This document shows, in pieces, positions 54,776 through 64,000 of a DNA stretch of 64,000 nt. How positions within the stretch are numbered: position 1 is the first letter of the stretch; each line of letters opens with the position of its first letter. Origin of the DNA: Plectosphaerella cucumerina (Eukaryota; Ascomycota; Sordariomycetes; Glomerellales; Plectosphaerellaceae). The DNA is taken from contig JAGPXD010000002.1 of the NCBI GenBank assembly GCA_020746995.1, positions 3,658,001 to 3,722,000 on the forward strand, written 5' to 3'. The notes beneath the pieces are model-generated. The model was given only the letters and a program-made list of their open reading frames with translations, was not told where the DNA came from and made no database searches. Position numbers and translations under genes: made by a program.

Positions 54776-56228
54776 TCTGTTTTGACTTTTTGCCCATGGC
54801 GATCCCTTTCTAGGAGATGCAGGACGTCATCAGGCCTCTGGGACCATACCTCAAGTATTTCCGCGGGCAGTCAAATCATGGACCTCTTGGTAGTCTTCAA
54901 TGCAGAGCATGGCCAGGCTCGGAATGGCAAAGTAACACCTGCCATGGCGGCCTCCAGACTGATACAACTAATTTTTAGATCTGTCACTGGCATGAGCACC
55001 GGCGGCGTGTTTGGCTTTGTTTATCAACTCACGATGGCTGACGTGCGTCAAGGACTCAAGTGATACAAGGGTGTTGATGGTGGCCCGAATCCTGGGGCCA
55101 CATGTCAACCAGGGAGGTGATGTGCTCGGACAGGGTTGCAGCATGATGTATGCACGCTAGTTGCAGAATGCAAGCCTCGCCGCTTTGGTCCCGGCGGATC
55201 TAGCCTTGAAGACGTGCAAAAGGGCAATGCGAGACTGTGGCACTGCTCACGCCGGTGTCAAGACAATGTAAGCAGCTTAGCATCTTGACACTGGCCCATG
55301 GTCGAGTCAGCTGAGCTTGATTTGGTATATTTGGCTGGAATCAAATTCTTCTTCCTCAGGGTTGACGTTTGTCACATCACCAACATCTTCACTCGGAGTC
55401 AGGTTGCCTACTAGATAACTTTGTCACTGACCGCATCAAAGCCGTGCTTAAAGCAAGTGATTTACAGTCTGTCACCACACGACTGTGATGATGCAATCAT
55501 GTATTTCAGCATTCAGTCAATACTTTGCTGCTGGTTAATAAGTGTGGTTCAGATAGTTATACAACCAACACTCAAATAGCTTCAAGTCGAGACCTGGATC
55601 CTGAGGTTGCCTTGCAAAGGTCAAAACTGCCCCTTCCCTTGTGGACTCCCAAAAGTCCCAACTTATTCTTTAACAATCTCAAGATGAAACTCGATTTTAT
55701 TTCTACGGAGAAGCCGGAAATATGCCGCTTCTGAGAAGAGTATGGGCGAGTTGCGTTTGATCGGCTTGGTGCAACCCAATGTCCCATGATCTGGCGCAAC
55801 ACGAGCACAAAATTGGCGCCCAATCCTCACTCGAGTTACGCACGGTGAACCACGAAATTCGATGACCTGTTGTGCACAATACTGCACATGCACGTTAGTT
55901 CTGTGAGCCTGTGAAAGTGTCTGTGATAACAACACCGTGCATGATCCTTCCGCTGTCAGCCGCAGGGAGGCTGCAGCCGAGCGAGCCTATGAAACCCCAA
56001 CTTGGCAGACAGCCAAGCGGATTCTCGTCAGCATCAAAGCACAGGGGTTGTGGTGGCTTACAAATTGTGACATTCTAGATCCTTATCAGGGAGTGCATTC
56101 CGTCTCTCCTCTTCATCCATTGAGAAGCTGTCCAGGTGCTCTTTGCCACATCCGCTCGATTTGATCTTCACTGCAAATCAAAACAACTAAATTCTTCGCT
56201 CCGAATTGCTCACCCCAACTTTCACTCA
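54776..56228. other. Intergenic, 1.45 kb, relatively AT-rich
   Basis: Base composition from about 55300 to 55900 is visibly richer in A/T than most of the window. No gene or repeat recognised. Confidence 0.45.
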
Positions 56229-56591
56229 ATGGCTGCCCTCACTGCCCGCTGCTACTGCGGCGACACGACCGTCACCCTCCCCAGCACACCCCAGACAGCA
56301 AGGAGGTGTAATTGCACCTTTTGCTTCCGTGCCGGCGCCGTCTGGGCCTATTTCCCCACGGGCTCGCTAAAAGTCGAGGCGAAGAACGGAAGCAACGCCG
56401 CCTCCACCGATGGTTCACGCAACCATTACTTCTGCGGCCGCTGCGGCATGCACACGCACGGCAACATCCCGGACTACAGTGGTCAGTCGGGTGAGGGCGG
56501 CCGCATGGACAAAGTCAACCTCAACATGATCGATGGGTTGGACTGGTCAGCCGTGGCCGTCGAGGACGTGGACGGGAGGAACCTGTGGTAG
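56229..56591 (+). CDS. GFA-domain (glutathione-dependent formaldehyde-activating enzyme-like) protein
   Basis: Single exon of 120 residues. Start ATG 56229 in the context CTCAATGGC gives MAALTARCYCGD. Zinc-ligand cysteines are in the expected pattern: CYCG, CNCTFC and, after ~45 residues, CGRCGMHTHGN. This defines the Mss4-like fold of the GFA/CENP-V family. Bacterial Gfa was proposed to promote S-hydroxymethylglutathione formation, but most fungal members are uncharacterised. Length is normal. Its stop codon lies only 10 bases before the second tRNA-Ala gene on the same strand. Confidence 0.9.
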   Translation: MAALTARCYCGDTTVTLPSTPQTARRCNCTFCFRAGAVWAYFPTGSLKVEAKNGSNAASTDGSRNHYFCGRCGMHTHGNIPDYSGQSGEGGRMDKVNLNMIDGLDWSAVAVEDVDGRNLW

Positions 56592-56601
56592 AGGCATCAA
56601 T

Positions 56602-56673
56602 GGGCGATTGGTTTAGTGGTATAACGTCTGCTTAGCATGCTGAAGGTCCCGCGTTCGATTCGCGGATTGTCCA
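56602..56673 (+). tRNA. tRNA-Ala (AGC), second identical copy
   Basis: Base-for-base identical to the tRNA at 54704-54775, including the U-U mismatch in the anticodon stem. A TTTTT terminator follows A73 directly. The flanks share only a few bases, so the duplication is old or conversion-maintained. Confidence 0.92.
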
Positions 56674-58887
56674 TTTTTGCCTTTTTGCGTCTGTGGGGGT
56701 CACCCATACATATCTTGCCCGTAGAAGTGTCCAGGGGTATCAATTGTGCTTCTCGTAGATGTACGTTGAGGCAGGCTGCGTCATGGCAAGTCACCGTCTC
56801 ATGTTCTGATAGATAGGTTTACTGCTAGGTTCAATGTCCCATCTTTTGCAGCACTCATCTTGTGAAATCATAAGTCCATAACGACTGGGAGTCTGGGACT
56901 TCAGAGGCCTTGAACCAAGCAACACGTATATTCCTAAGCTGTCTTGCTTCGATTGAAATTGATGTGGTGGCTCTCCAGCCTTTCCTATTACCAAACTTCA
57001 TGCATGGTAAGCACTATCGTTCTGTGTCTACCACCTAGGTGTTTTTGCCAAGGCTCTCTCCATATCAAGGATTCATGTCGTACTCCATTATACATATGTA
57101 ACGTTAACCTGAAGATGAAGATGTGATCACACGTTCCCCACCAGGTCGGTTTCAACGCCAATGTGCCGATGGACCCCCAAGGAGCTGCCCTGCTCCTGTG
57201 TACGTATGACGAAACAGGGTGCCATCCCACGATGCAGACCCCCACGCCGACTCCAAGCATATCCCGAAAGTCTCGGCCGGTAGAATGCCGAGAAGAGGGG
57301 GCAGGATATTGGTCGGATATAAAGAAAAGATTCGGAGATCCCGTGCCTGGGCCCAGTCTCTCTGCAAAAGTGTGGGGGAACATCAAACTCAAACTTTCGT
57401 GATATCAAGCAACCTGGAATGTCATCCAGGCGGTGAAGTACCCTTGGCCGCAAAAGTTGACACGGCCTGCCGCCTAATAGCCAGCATACAGTCTGCTGAT
57501 GATTGACTCCCAATCTCGAGCGAATCCGGACCCAGCAGACACAAATAGCAGGCTCACATCCATTTCACTTGTAAGGAATCGATGCACTCTGAAGGTTCGG
57601 GATCCGATGTCGGTGCGAGATCAGCAAGCCTACTTTCCCGGGCGTAGTGTGCGGATCTGTACTGCCCATGACAGCGACCCGGGGCCCCAAAACCGACCCC
57701 GGAAAAGACTTTGCAAATCGGGTAACAATGGGCCGACAGACCGGGCCGTGGTGTTCTGGAACGCAAGCCGACTTACCTCAGCCACAGGGGACACGCGGCG
57801 ACTGGCATATACGAGGGCCTTGTTTTTCTTGTTGGGCGCTGAATCTGCACTATGGGGTTCGTTCTGGAGCATGCCCGTCCACGTTTTGACTCGGGAGGCA
57901 GCGATCACGGCCTGGCCCCCGGTGCCGCTAGGATAGACCCTGGGGAGGCGGCTGAGCCAGGCTTTACCTTCGCCAGGGCTGTCAGGTGCAGGCTGTTTCA
58001 CACGTCAAGCTGTGGTTGCCGTTCTCGATGTCGTTGATTCTGTCGACAACGCTTTATCTTCCCACTGATTTAGTCTGAAGTCATCAGGTGAAGCAACACT
58101 TCCGTTCACTTGACGTCCAACTTAGGTTGACTCCGGTCTCGCCACACACTTGGCATCGCACATACTACCCACAAAGTTGCACATCCCCAGGGGGGGCAAA
58201 ATGCTTGTCTTCGGTAGTCGAAAAGATGATTGAATTCGGCTTTAAGGTTGTCCCGCGTGCATGATTCGTGCGCTGGCCCTGCCGCTGGCGGACCTGCCAC
58301 TCTGGGTGTCACCTTCGCATCGATCGAAGCCAGATCCTGGGCTGAGGGGTCAAGGACCCTGGGGCGCCCATTCACAGGCTGAGGCTCTGACCGGGGCCGC
58401 CGGAGACCGTAGGCGTCCTGCGGCTCTTGACTCGTACCCTTCGGGGAGGACCACCGAGGGACGTCATGGGCGTGGGGGGCTGGACATATTCTTCAAGATT
58501 TCCATCTCTTGGCGTCGACTCACCGGAACTGGGCATAGGTGATGTTGGTCTGTTATGTCAGACGCAGGGAAGAGGCTGTCGGGAAACCTTGAAGAAACCG
58601 GACGACAGCGTGGCCGGCGTCGGGAATCTTCAGGGTCGTCCCGAAGTTGATCTGCACGTCCGACCTGTCAGGGCAGCATCTCCGCAGCATGGGGGGGGGG
58701 GGGGGGGGGTCACGGTTTTAGCGCGGGCCAACAGCCCCCCAAAGAAGTTGTAGGGCTGTGCTATTGGGTGCTGTCGTCACGGTTCATCTCGCGGGGTTTG
58801 TTTCCTGACGTCTTCAAAACCTGGACCTCTTCCCGTCAAAAGTTCAAACTTCATGCTCGATGGGATCACCACCACCCCATCGTCGAC
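56674..58887. other. Intergenic, 2.2 kb
   Basis: No recognisable gene. It includes a 19-base G run and the leader of the Zn2Cys6 gene at 58888. Confidence 0.5.
58691..58709 (+). repeat. G19 homopolymer
   Basis: Nineteen consecutive G between T58690 and T58710, about 180 bp upstream of a regulator start. Confidence 0.85.
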
Positions 58888-61650
58888 ATGTCGCAGTCAA
58901 ATCACTGGCAGTCTACGCCCGGAGATGCGTCCTCTTCCGGGCCCCCATCCTCGACACCGGCCGCCGCCGCATCGCGGCCCATGACGACAATCCCCTTTGA
59001 CCAGCCCGTCGCGCTCTCACCATCGGGCGAGCCCCTCATCAACCCGCGCAGCTGCGTGACCTGCCGCCGTCGAAAAGTGCGCTGCGACAAGTCGATGCCC
59101 TGCCAAAACTGCCGCCGTGCCCAGATCAGCTGCATTTACCCTGCGCCAGGCCGCGCGCCCCGGCGACCGAGGGCGAGGGATCCCGGGGCGCCCCCGAGAG
59201 CGGGCGCGACGCCTGGCGAGCGCGAGACCCAGCTGTTGCAGCGGCTTCGCAAGCTCGAGGGCATCGTCGAAGAAATTAGCGGGCAGATGGACGAGGGCGG
59301 CGGCGGGCCAAGGACGACGAGCACATCGCCCGAGACGGCGCAGGCTGCTGCCGGTCGCGCAGAGCGCGCTGGCAGCGCCGGCAACAGCGTGGGCGACTCG
59401 CCCAGGAGTGCCACCAGCGTGGGCAAGCAGATTGGCCGGCTAGTCCTGCACGATAAGGAGCACACGCGGCGCTACGTCTCCAATGCCTTCTGGACGCGAC
59501 TGAAAGATGAGGTGGGTGGTCCTGAAGCCTGCTTATGTGGTGCGGGTCATGATCAAGGATGCGTGCTGACAGTGGAATAGCTTGATGAGCTCCGAGTCAG
59601 TTGCAAGATGCACTCTCAGAGCGAGGGGGATGACAGCGGCGACTCATCTTCGGCGTCCATCCCCGACGACATCCCTGACGTGCCTCCACCGTCACCTCCC
59701 CTCGACGACCACCACGCCTTCCTCCTCGGCTACAGCTCCGCCGACGCTGATCTCGCGTCGCTGCATCCCTTGCCATCACAGGTACCATTCTTGTGGCAGA
59801 CGTTCCGCGAAAATGTCGACGCCATGGTCAAGGTCTTCCACAGCCCGACGATTGAGCGGCTGCTGCGCGAGACGCGGCGGGTGCCAGGAGCAGCTGCGGC
59901 TTCAGCAACCACGCCCGCGACACCGCCGCCACGGGCCGCAGACGAGGCCGTCCTTTTCACAATCTACTACTGCGCTGTGGCTTCCATGGAGGACGACGAG
60001 GCCGAGGCCAGCTTCGGGTCGCCAAAGTCACGACTTCTCGCGCGATATCGCTTCGGCGTCGAGCAGGCGCTCGCTCGTGCCAGCCTTCTCAACACTACCG
60101 ACATGGCGGTGCTGCAGGCGCTGGCGGTCTTCTTAACGGTCGTTCGGCGGCATGACGACACGAAATTCTGCTGGACCATGACAGCCTTGGCGGTGCGAAT
60201 CGCAATGGCCCTGGGCCTGCATCGCGACGGCACGCAGCTGGGGCTGGCGCCTCTCGAGGTCGAATCGCGGCGAAGGCTGTGGTGGGCGATCTTGGCATTG
60301 GATCTTCGGTCGGCCGAGGAGCTGGGGTCAGACCTGGTGGTGGCAGAAGGCTCGTTCGACACGCTGCTGCCAATAAACGTGGATGACGCCGACCTTGAGG
60401 GGGCCGCGGCGCTATCGCCGGGGTCGCCTGGCCCAGCACCGCGGGAGGGCCGCACCGACATGGCCGTTTGTCTGGTGCGGCTTGAAATTTGCGCCCTCGC
60501 CCGCCGGCTGCACTCCATGACGGGCGATATGGCTGCCATTAATGGAGGGGACGAGGACGCGGCCGCTTCGCTGGCTGCGAGAGACAAGATGCTCTCAGAG
60601 GTACATGCCCGCGTTGAGGGCCAATTCCTGCGGCACGTCATCCCCGCAGGGTCCGCTGACGGCGAGGGCGACGTGCTGTTCTGGGTGGCTTCGCTGGTGG
60701 CGCGTGTCGTGATGGCCAAAATCGGCCTCCTCATCTACCAGCCCGTTCTATTCCCCGGCACCGGCCCTGCCCTGTCCGAGGAGATTCGCGATCGACTCTT
60801 TGCATCCACGGTGGACATTGTCGAGCACAACCACGTTCTCAACACGGACCCGAGGTGCCGGCAGTGGCGCTGGCTGTTCCAGACATATCGGCAGTGGCAC
60901 GCCATCGCGTACATGCTTCTCGAGGTGGCGAGGCGGCCATGGTCGGCGACGTCGGAGAGGGCGTGGGAGGCGGCAGCGATTCTGGAGCATGAGGGGCACG
61001 ATCTCATCGGTGCGGCGGGAGCAGATCACACCGCCGTCTGGATGCCGATGAAGAGGCTGTATGCGAGGGCGAGGCGGCACCGGGCGGCGGAGGTTGCGAG
61101 ACTGAGGGCCGATCCGGCGGCGGCGAAGGCGTTGGATGAGGAGGAGAGGCGGAGGGGGGAGACCCCGGGACCGGTGTTGCCGGTTGCCGGGGGAGAAGCA
61201 CGCATGGAGGAGGTGCGCGCCCGGTGGCGGGTGGTCGTCGGCCTTGCAGGGAGCGGCGACAGCAACGGTCCAGCGAGTACTCCGTTTGCCACGGCCACTC
61301 CTCAACCTGCCGCCGCCCCCATGACGATGCCTCAATCGCTGGCGGAAGACTTTGTGGCAAACCTCATGACGCCCGACTTTACGCCTGTCGACATGTGGCA
61401 GTACGCATACCAAGGGGGGCAAATGGCTCCCCCTGCGGGAGTTTTTCCTCCACAAGTGGTGCCGGAGACAACTCAGATCGGCGAGGTGCCGGACGCCGGG
61501 TCATGGCCTTTGCCGGGCCAGTTCATGGGAGCCGACGGGGGGCATCATTACGACTCTGTGCTAGTAGGGGACGTCGACATGGACATGGCGATGGATTTCG
61601 AGGGTTTCGACTGGCAGGCGTGGCAGCGGGAGTTGAGGGGCCTGGAGTAA
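58888..61650 (+). CDS. Zn(II)2Cys6 transcription factor with fungal-specific middle domain
   Basis: Exons 58888-59511 and 59581-61650 (69-bp intron) encode 897 residues. The zinc cluster lies at 56-82 with C-x2-C-x6-C-x5-C-x2-C-x6-C (SCVTCRRRKVRCDKSMPCQNC). A short basic linker and a heptad-like dimerisation helix (LLQRLRKLEGIVEEISGQM) follow. The middle homology region runs from HHAFLLGYSSADADLASLHP through LFTIYYCAVASM, DMAVLQALAVFLTV and RIAMALGLHRDGT to SRRRLWWAILALD, the conserved fungal_trans core. The tail is Pro/Asp-rich and could activate. The ATG used is the first in frame. Targets are unknown and no metabolic cluster adjoins it. Confidence 0.9.
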
Positions 61651-62153
61651 GGGGCCTGGAGTAAGGGGAGAGAAACAAGGAGCAGCACTGCAAGGAAGTC
61701 TGCGGTGTTTGACGAGTGACGAAAGGAATGAATAGATTTCAATTTCAATATGTACCTAGAGGGTATTTCGTCTTTGAATGTCGACCTGTCATGGGCAAAG
61801 GAAGTGGATAATAAGGGGGGAGGTCGACAGAGTAGGTCAATTGATGCAGAAAGCCCAGTGAATTTGGGCCGCTTCAGGGGCCAGGGGCTGAGCAAGGCTC
61901 TCTCCCTTGGGGCTCAAAGTCCTTTTGTGCACCCACCTCGGTGAATGGCAGCGGGACTAAATGGAACAATCCAGCGTCATGATCGGTTGGCCGCAGGGCC
62001 GCCGCACCCGTGACTCAGAAGGGCCAAGGCTGTTTGCAAAAAAGTCATGACCTTACATATATCCCGACCGCGAACTTCCCTCAATCATCTCAGCATTCCC
62101 ATCAATCCCTGACCACCAACCCATACCTCACATCCATCTCCTAAACCACCATC
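61651..62153. other. Intergenic between regulator and NUDIX gene
   Basis: About 500 bp. Nothing recognised. Confidence 0.5.
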
Positions 62154-62723
62154 ATGACCTCCGAACCCCGCCGCTTCGACGTCCCTCGTGTGGGCGTCGC
62201 TGCCGTCATCCGGAACCGTGAGGGCAAGGTTGTCTGCGGCCTTCGCAAGGGCAGCCACGGGTCGGGTAAGTTCTCCACCACTTCCTTCCAATTGACCTCG
62301 AGCTAATGTTGCCCAGGCACCTGGCAGCTTCCTGGGGGCCACCTCGAGCTGGGCGAGTCCTTCGCAACGTGCGCCGAGCGGGAAGTCAAGGAGGAGTGTG
62401 GTCTGGACGTGCGCGGTACCGGCGTCGCGGCAGTGACAAACGACGTCTTCGACGCCGAGGGAAAGCACTACATCACCATTTTTGTCAAGTGCGACATGGT
62501 CGACGAGGAGGCACAGCCCGAGGTGAGCAACATCTCCGAACCTCACATGCAGACTTTCTCTTTCCTGTTTGCTAACACATGCGCGATGCAGGTTCTCGAG
62601 GCGGACAAGTGCGACGGATGGTACTGGAAGACATGGGAGGAGCTGCGCGCCGAGAAGCACCTTTTCCTTCCTCTCGTCAACCTTTTCGAAGAACATGCCG
62701 ATGTAGCCGCCCTGATGCGGTAG
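62154..62723 (+). CDS. NUDIX hydrolase (NUDT15-like nucleotide diphosphatase)
   Basis: Exons 62154-62265, 62317-62522 and 62592-62723 give 149 residues. The NUDIX box GHLELGESFATCAEREVKEE, followed by CGL, matches G-x5-E-x7-R-E-U-x-E-E-x-G-U completely. The preceding RKGSHGSGTWQLPGG is typical of NUDT15/MutT-type enzymes that hydrolyse (deoxy)nucleoside triphosphates, including oxidised ones. Length is normal for a single-domain enzyme. The first splice falls within the GSG of the substrate loop. It should be cytosolic. The exact substrate is not assignable. Confidence 0.92.
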
Positions 62724-62973
62724 GCGCGAACAGTCGCAGCTTCCACGACTGCCTCTCCTTGCTTCGCCTATTAAAATAGACATCCATCCCCATCCTCGCG
62801 TCCTCTCGTTCTCTCGTTCTCTTCCCATCCCATCATCATCAACATCAGCAGCATACGTCCCGCTCTCTCCAGCACTTCATACCAGCAGCTCGTCAAGACC
62901 AGCAGCTCTACACATTCATCACTTCATTCATCCGGCCTTCCAAGTCCTGAGCTTCAAGCTCCCCACCATCGCA

Positions 62974-64000
62974 ATGGCTCACAACGTCAACGACGCCCCT
63001 CAGCTCGAAATCACACCAGCCCCCCCAATCACCAGTACTGTCACCCCCGAGTTGATTCCCACCCTCTTGGGCTGTGCCAGGAGTGACTCCTGATACAGCC
63101 GTGAAAGGGACTTGCTGACTCCGTGTGTTGTAGTTTTTCCCCCTCAGAACACCAGCGGCGACTCAGCCCAAACCAACGATAGCCCAGCCCAGGCCAACGA
63201 CAACCAAGCCCAGACCAACGACAACCATGCCCAGACCAACGAAGCCGTCGTCAACGGCCATGAGAACCCTCTCAGCAGCCACCCCGCACCTCCCAATTAC
63301 CCACCGCCTCCCCGTCCCTTTGAGGACCCCCGACCGGCCCCTCCAACTCCACAGTCGCCTCAAGACACCAGCTCCCAGGGAGTCCAAGCCTCTGGATCCG
63401 CTGGCCCGTCCAGCCTGCTCCCCTCGAACCCGGCAGACACTTCGAGAAAGCCCTCGGTCCAGGGCTCTGACACTCCTTCAGGCCAAGGGACTTCGAATAC
63501 GGCAGGCAATGAGAGATCTCCCAGGAACTCTACATCCTCGCGGTCCAGGGCCTGGGCCGCTGACCTCTCGTCTTCTCTCAAGCAAACCTTCAAGATTCTC
63601 CTCTGCAGGGTTCCCCTGCTTGATGATCAGGAGTTACCAATCGAGCCACAGCAACCAGCCGAGCAACAACAGCCAGCCCAGCCGCAACAGCCAGCCCAGG
63701 CGCGGGGAAAAGCCCGGGCACAGGCACACGTCCAGCAGCTTGAACACGCGCCAATCCAGCCTCCAAGCCCAGCCCACCCTCGAAGCCCCAGAGAGCGAGT
63801 CCTGGTGGAGATGCGTTGCTGGCGGGATTGCGAACTCTGCAATGCCGTGGGGCCTTGCATGTGCGATGACTGCAACCACAATATCAGGTCCCGGGTGCTC
63901 CGTCGCCTCAGGTACAGGACCAGCATGCACATTCGACGCGTGTGCATGTGTCCTGCCGTGGACGCCCCGCCTGCAGCTCGGCTTCAGCCTCGGAGCGCAC
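62974..64000 (+). CDS. Gln/Pro/Asn-rich protein with Cys cluster, unknown, runs off right edge
   Basis: Exon 1 is 62974-63034 (MAHNVNDAPQLEITPAPPIT). A 99-bp intron 63035-63133 (GTACTG...TGTAG) follows, and exon 2 is open from 63134 to the window end without a stop (at least 309 residues). The protein has a seven-residue repeat (AQTNDNx) near its start, Pro-rich NYPPPPRPFEDPRP, a hydrophobic patch SLKQTFKILLCRVPLL, and Q/P repeats (QQPAEQQQPAQPQQPAQ). It then has a Cys-rich segment with spacing C-x3-C-x2-C-x5-C-x-C-x2-C (RCWRDCELC ... CMCDDC), possibly metal-binding. I recognise no family. The repeats and open frame support a real gene, but the splice sites are plausible rather than certain. 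Confidence 0.6.
63166..63246 (+). repeat. 21-bp tandem repeat encoding AQTNDNx
   Basis: Units begin at 63166, 63187, 63208 and 63229 (last one partial). They encode variants of Ala-Gln-(Thr/Ala)-Asn-Asp-(Ser/Asn)-x. Confidence 0.8.

Overview
This is a 64 kb stretch of nuclear chromosome from a filamentous ascomycete (Pezizomycotina, most likely a Sordariomycete). The evidence is GC-rich genes with frequent introns of about 45-100 bp, GT-AG or occasionally GC-AG splice sites, several Zn(II)2Cys6 regulators, many major-facilitator transporters, and best-matching families that are all fungal. I cannot name the genus from sequence alone. Exon-intron structures below were built by eye from splice signals, frame continuity and conserved protein motifs. 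Every multi-exon CDS proposed sums to a multiple of three.

Layout, left to right: the 5' end of a fungal amidase runs off the left edge (1-240, minus). It is followed by a Zn2Cys6 regulator (minus), a nine-exon allantoate-permease-like transporter (plus), a DEAD-box helicase of the Mss116/CYT-19 type (plus), a 3'(2'),5'-bisphosphate nucleotidase (minus) and an unrecognised 336-residue protein (plus). Two unrelated short-chain dehydrogenases lie in tandem (minus), then the wreck of an aldo-keto reductase (14439-14804), a Prm10/ThrE-family membrane protein (minus) and a phytanoyl-CoA dioxygenase pseudogene with two in-frame TAA codons (18965-19954). A sugar transporter (minus), a cytochrome P450 (minus) and a gene-poor stretch follow.

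The middle holds housekeeping and signalling genes: a PEBP protein, the MutY-type adenine DNA glycosylase, a SET-domain protein with an apparent signal peptide, an Fmp42-like transporter, a 1254-residue disordered protein with a 12-residue tandem repeat, a small gene whose stop codon may also be a splice acceptor, and an alpha/beta hydrolase of the homoserine-acetyltransferase-like group. An unrecognised 480-residue protein follows.

The right third has a lactose-permease-like sugar transporter, an amino-acid permease and a hexose-type transporter. After the hexose transporter comes a 3.5 kb gene-free region. Then come two identical tRNA-Ala(AGC) genes bracketing a GFA-domain protein, a second Zn2Cys6 regulator, a NUDIX hydrolase, and a partial Gln/Pro-rich, Cys-clustered protein that runs off the right edge.

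No transposon, CRISPR array, phage or clear biosynthetic gene cluster was seen. The transporters and oxidoreductases look like ordinary accessory metabolism. The most unusual items are the secreted-looking SET protein, the dual-function TAG in the small gene at 40.1 kb, three GC-AG introns, and the two decayed enzyme genes.
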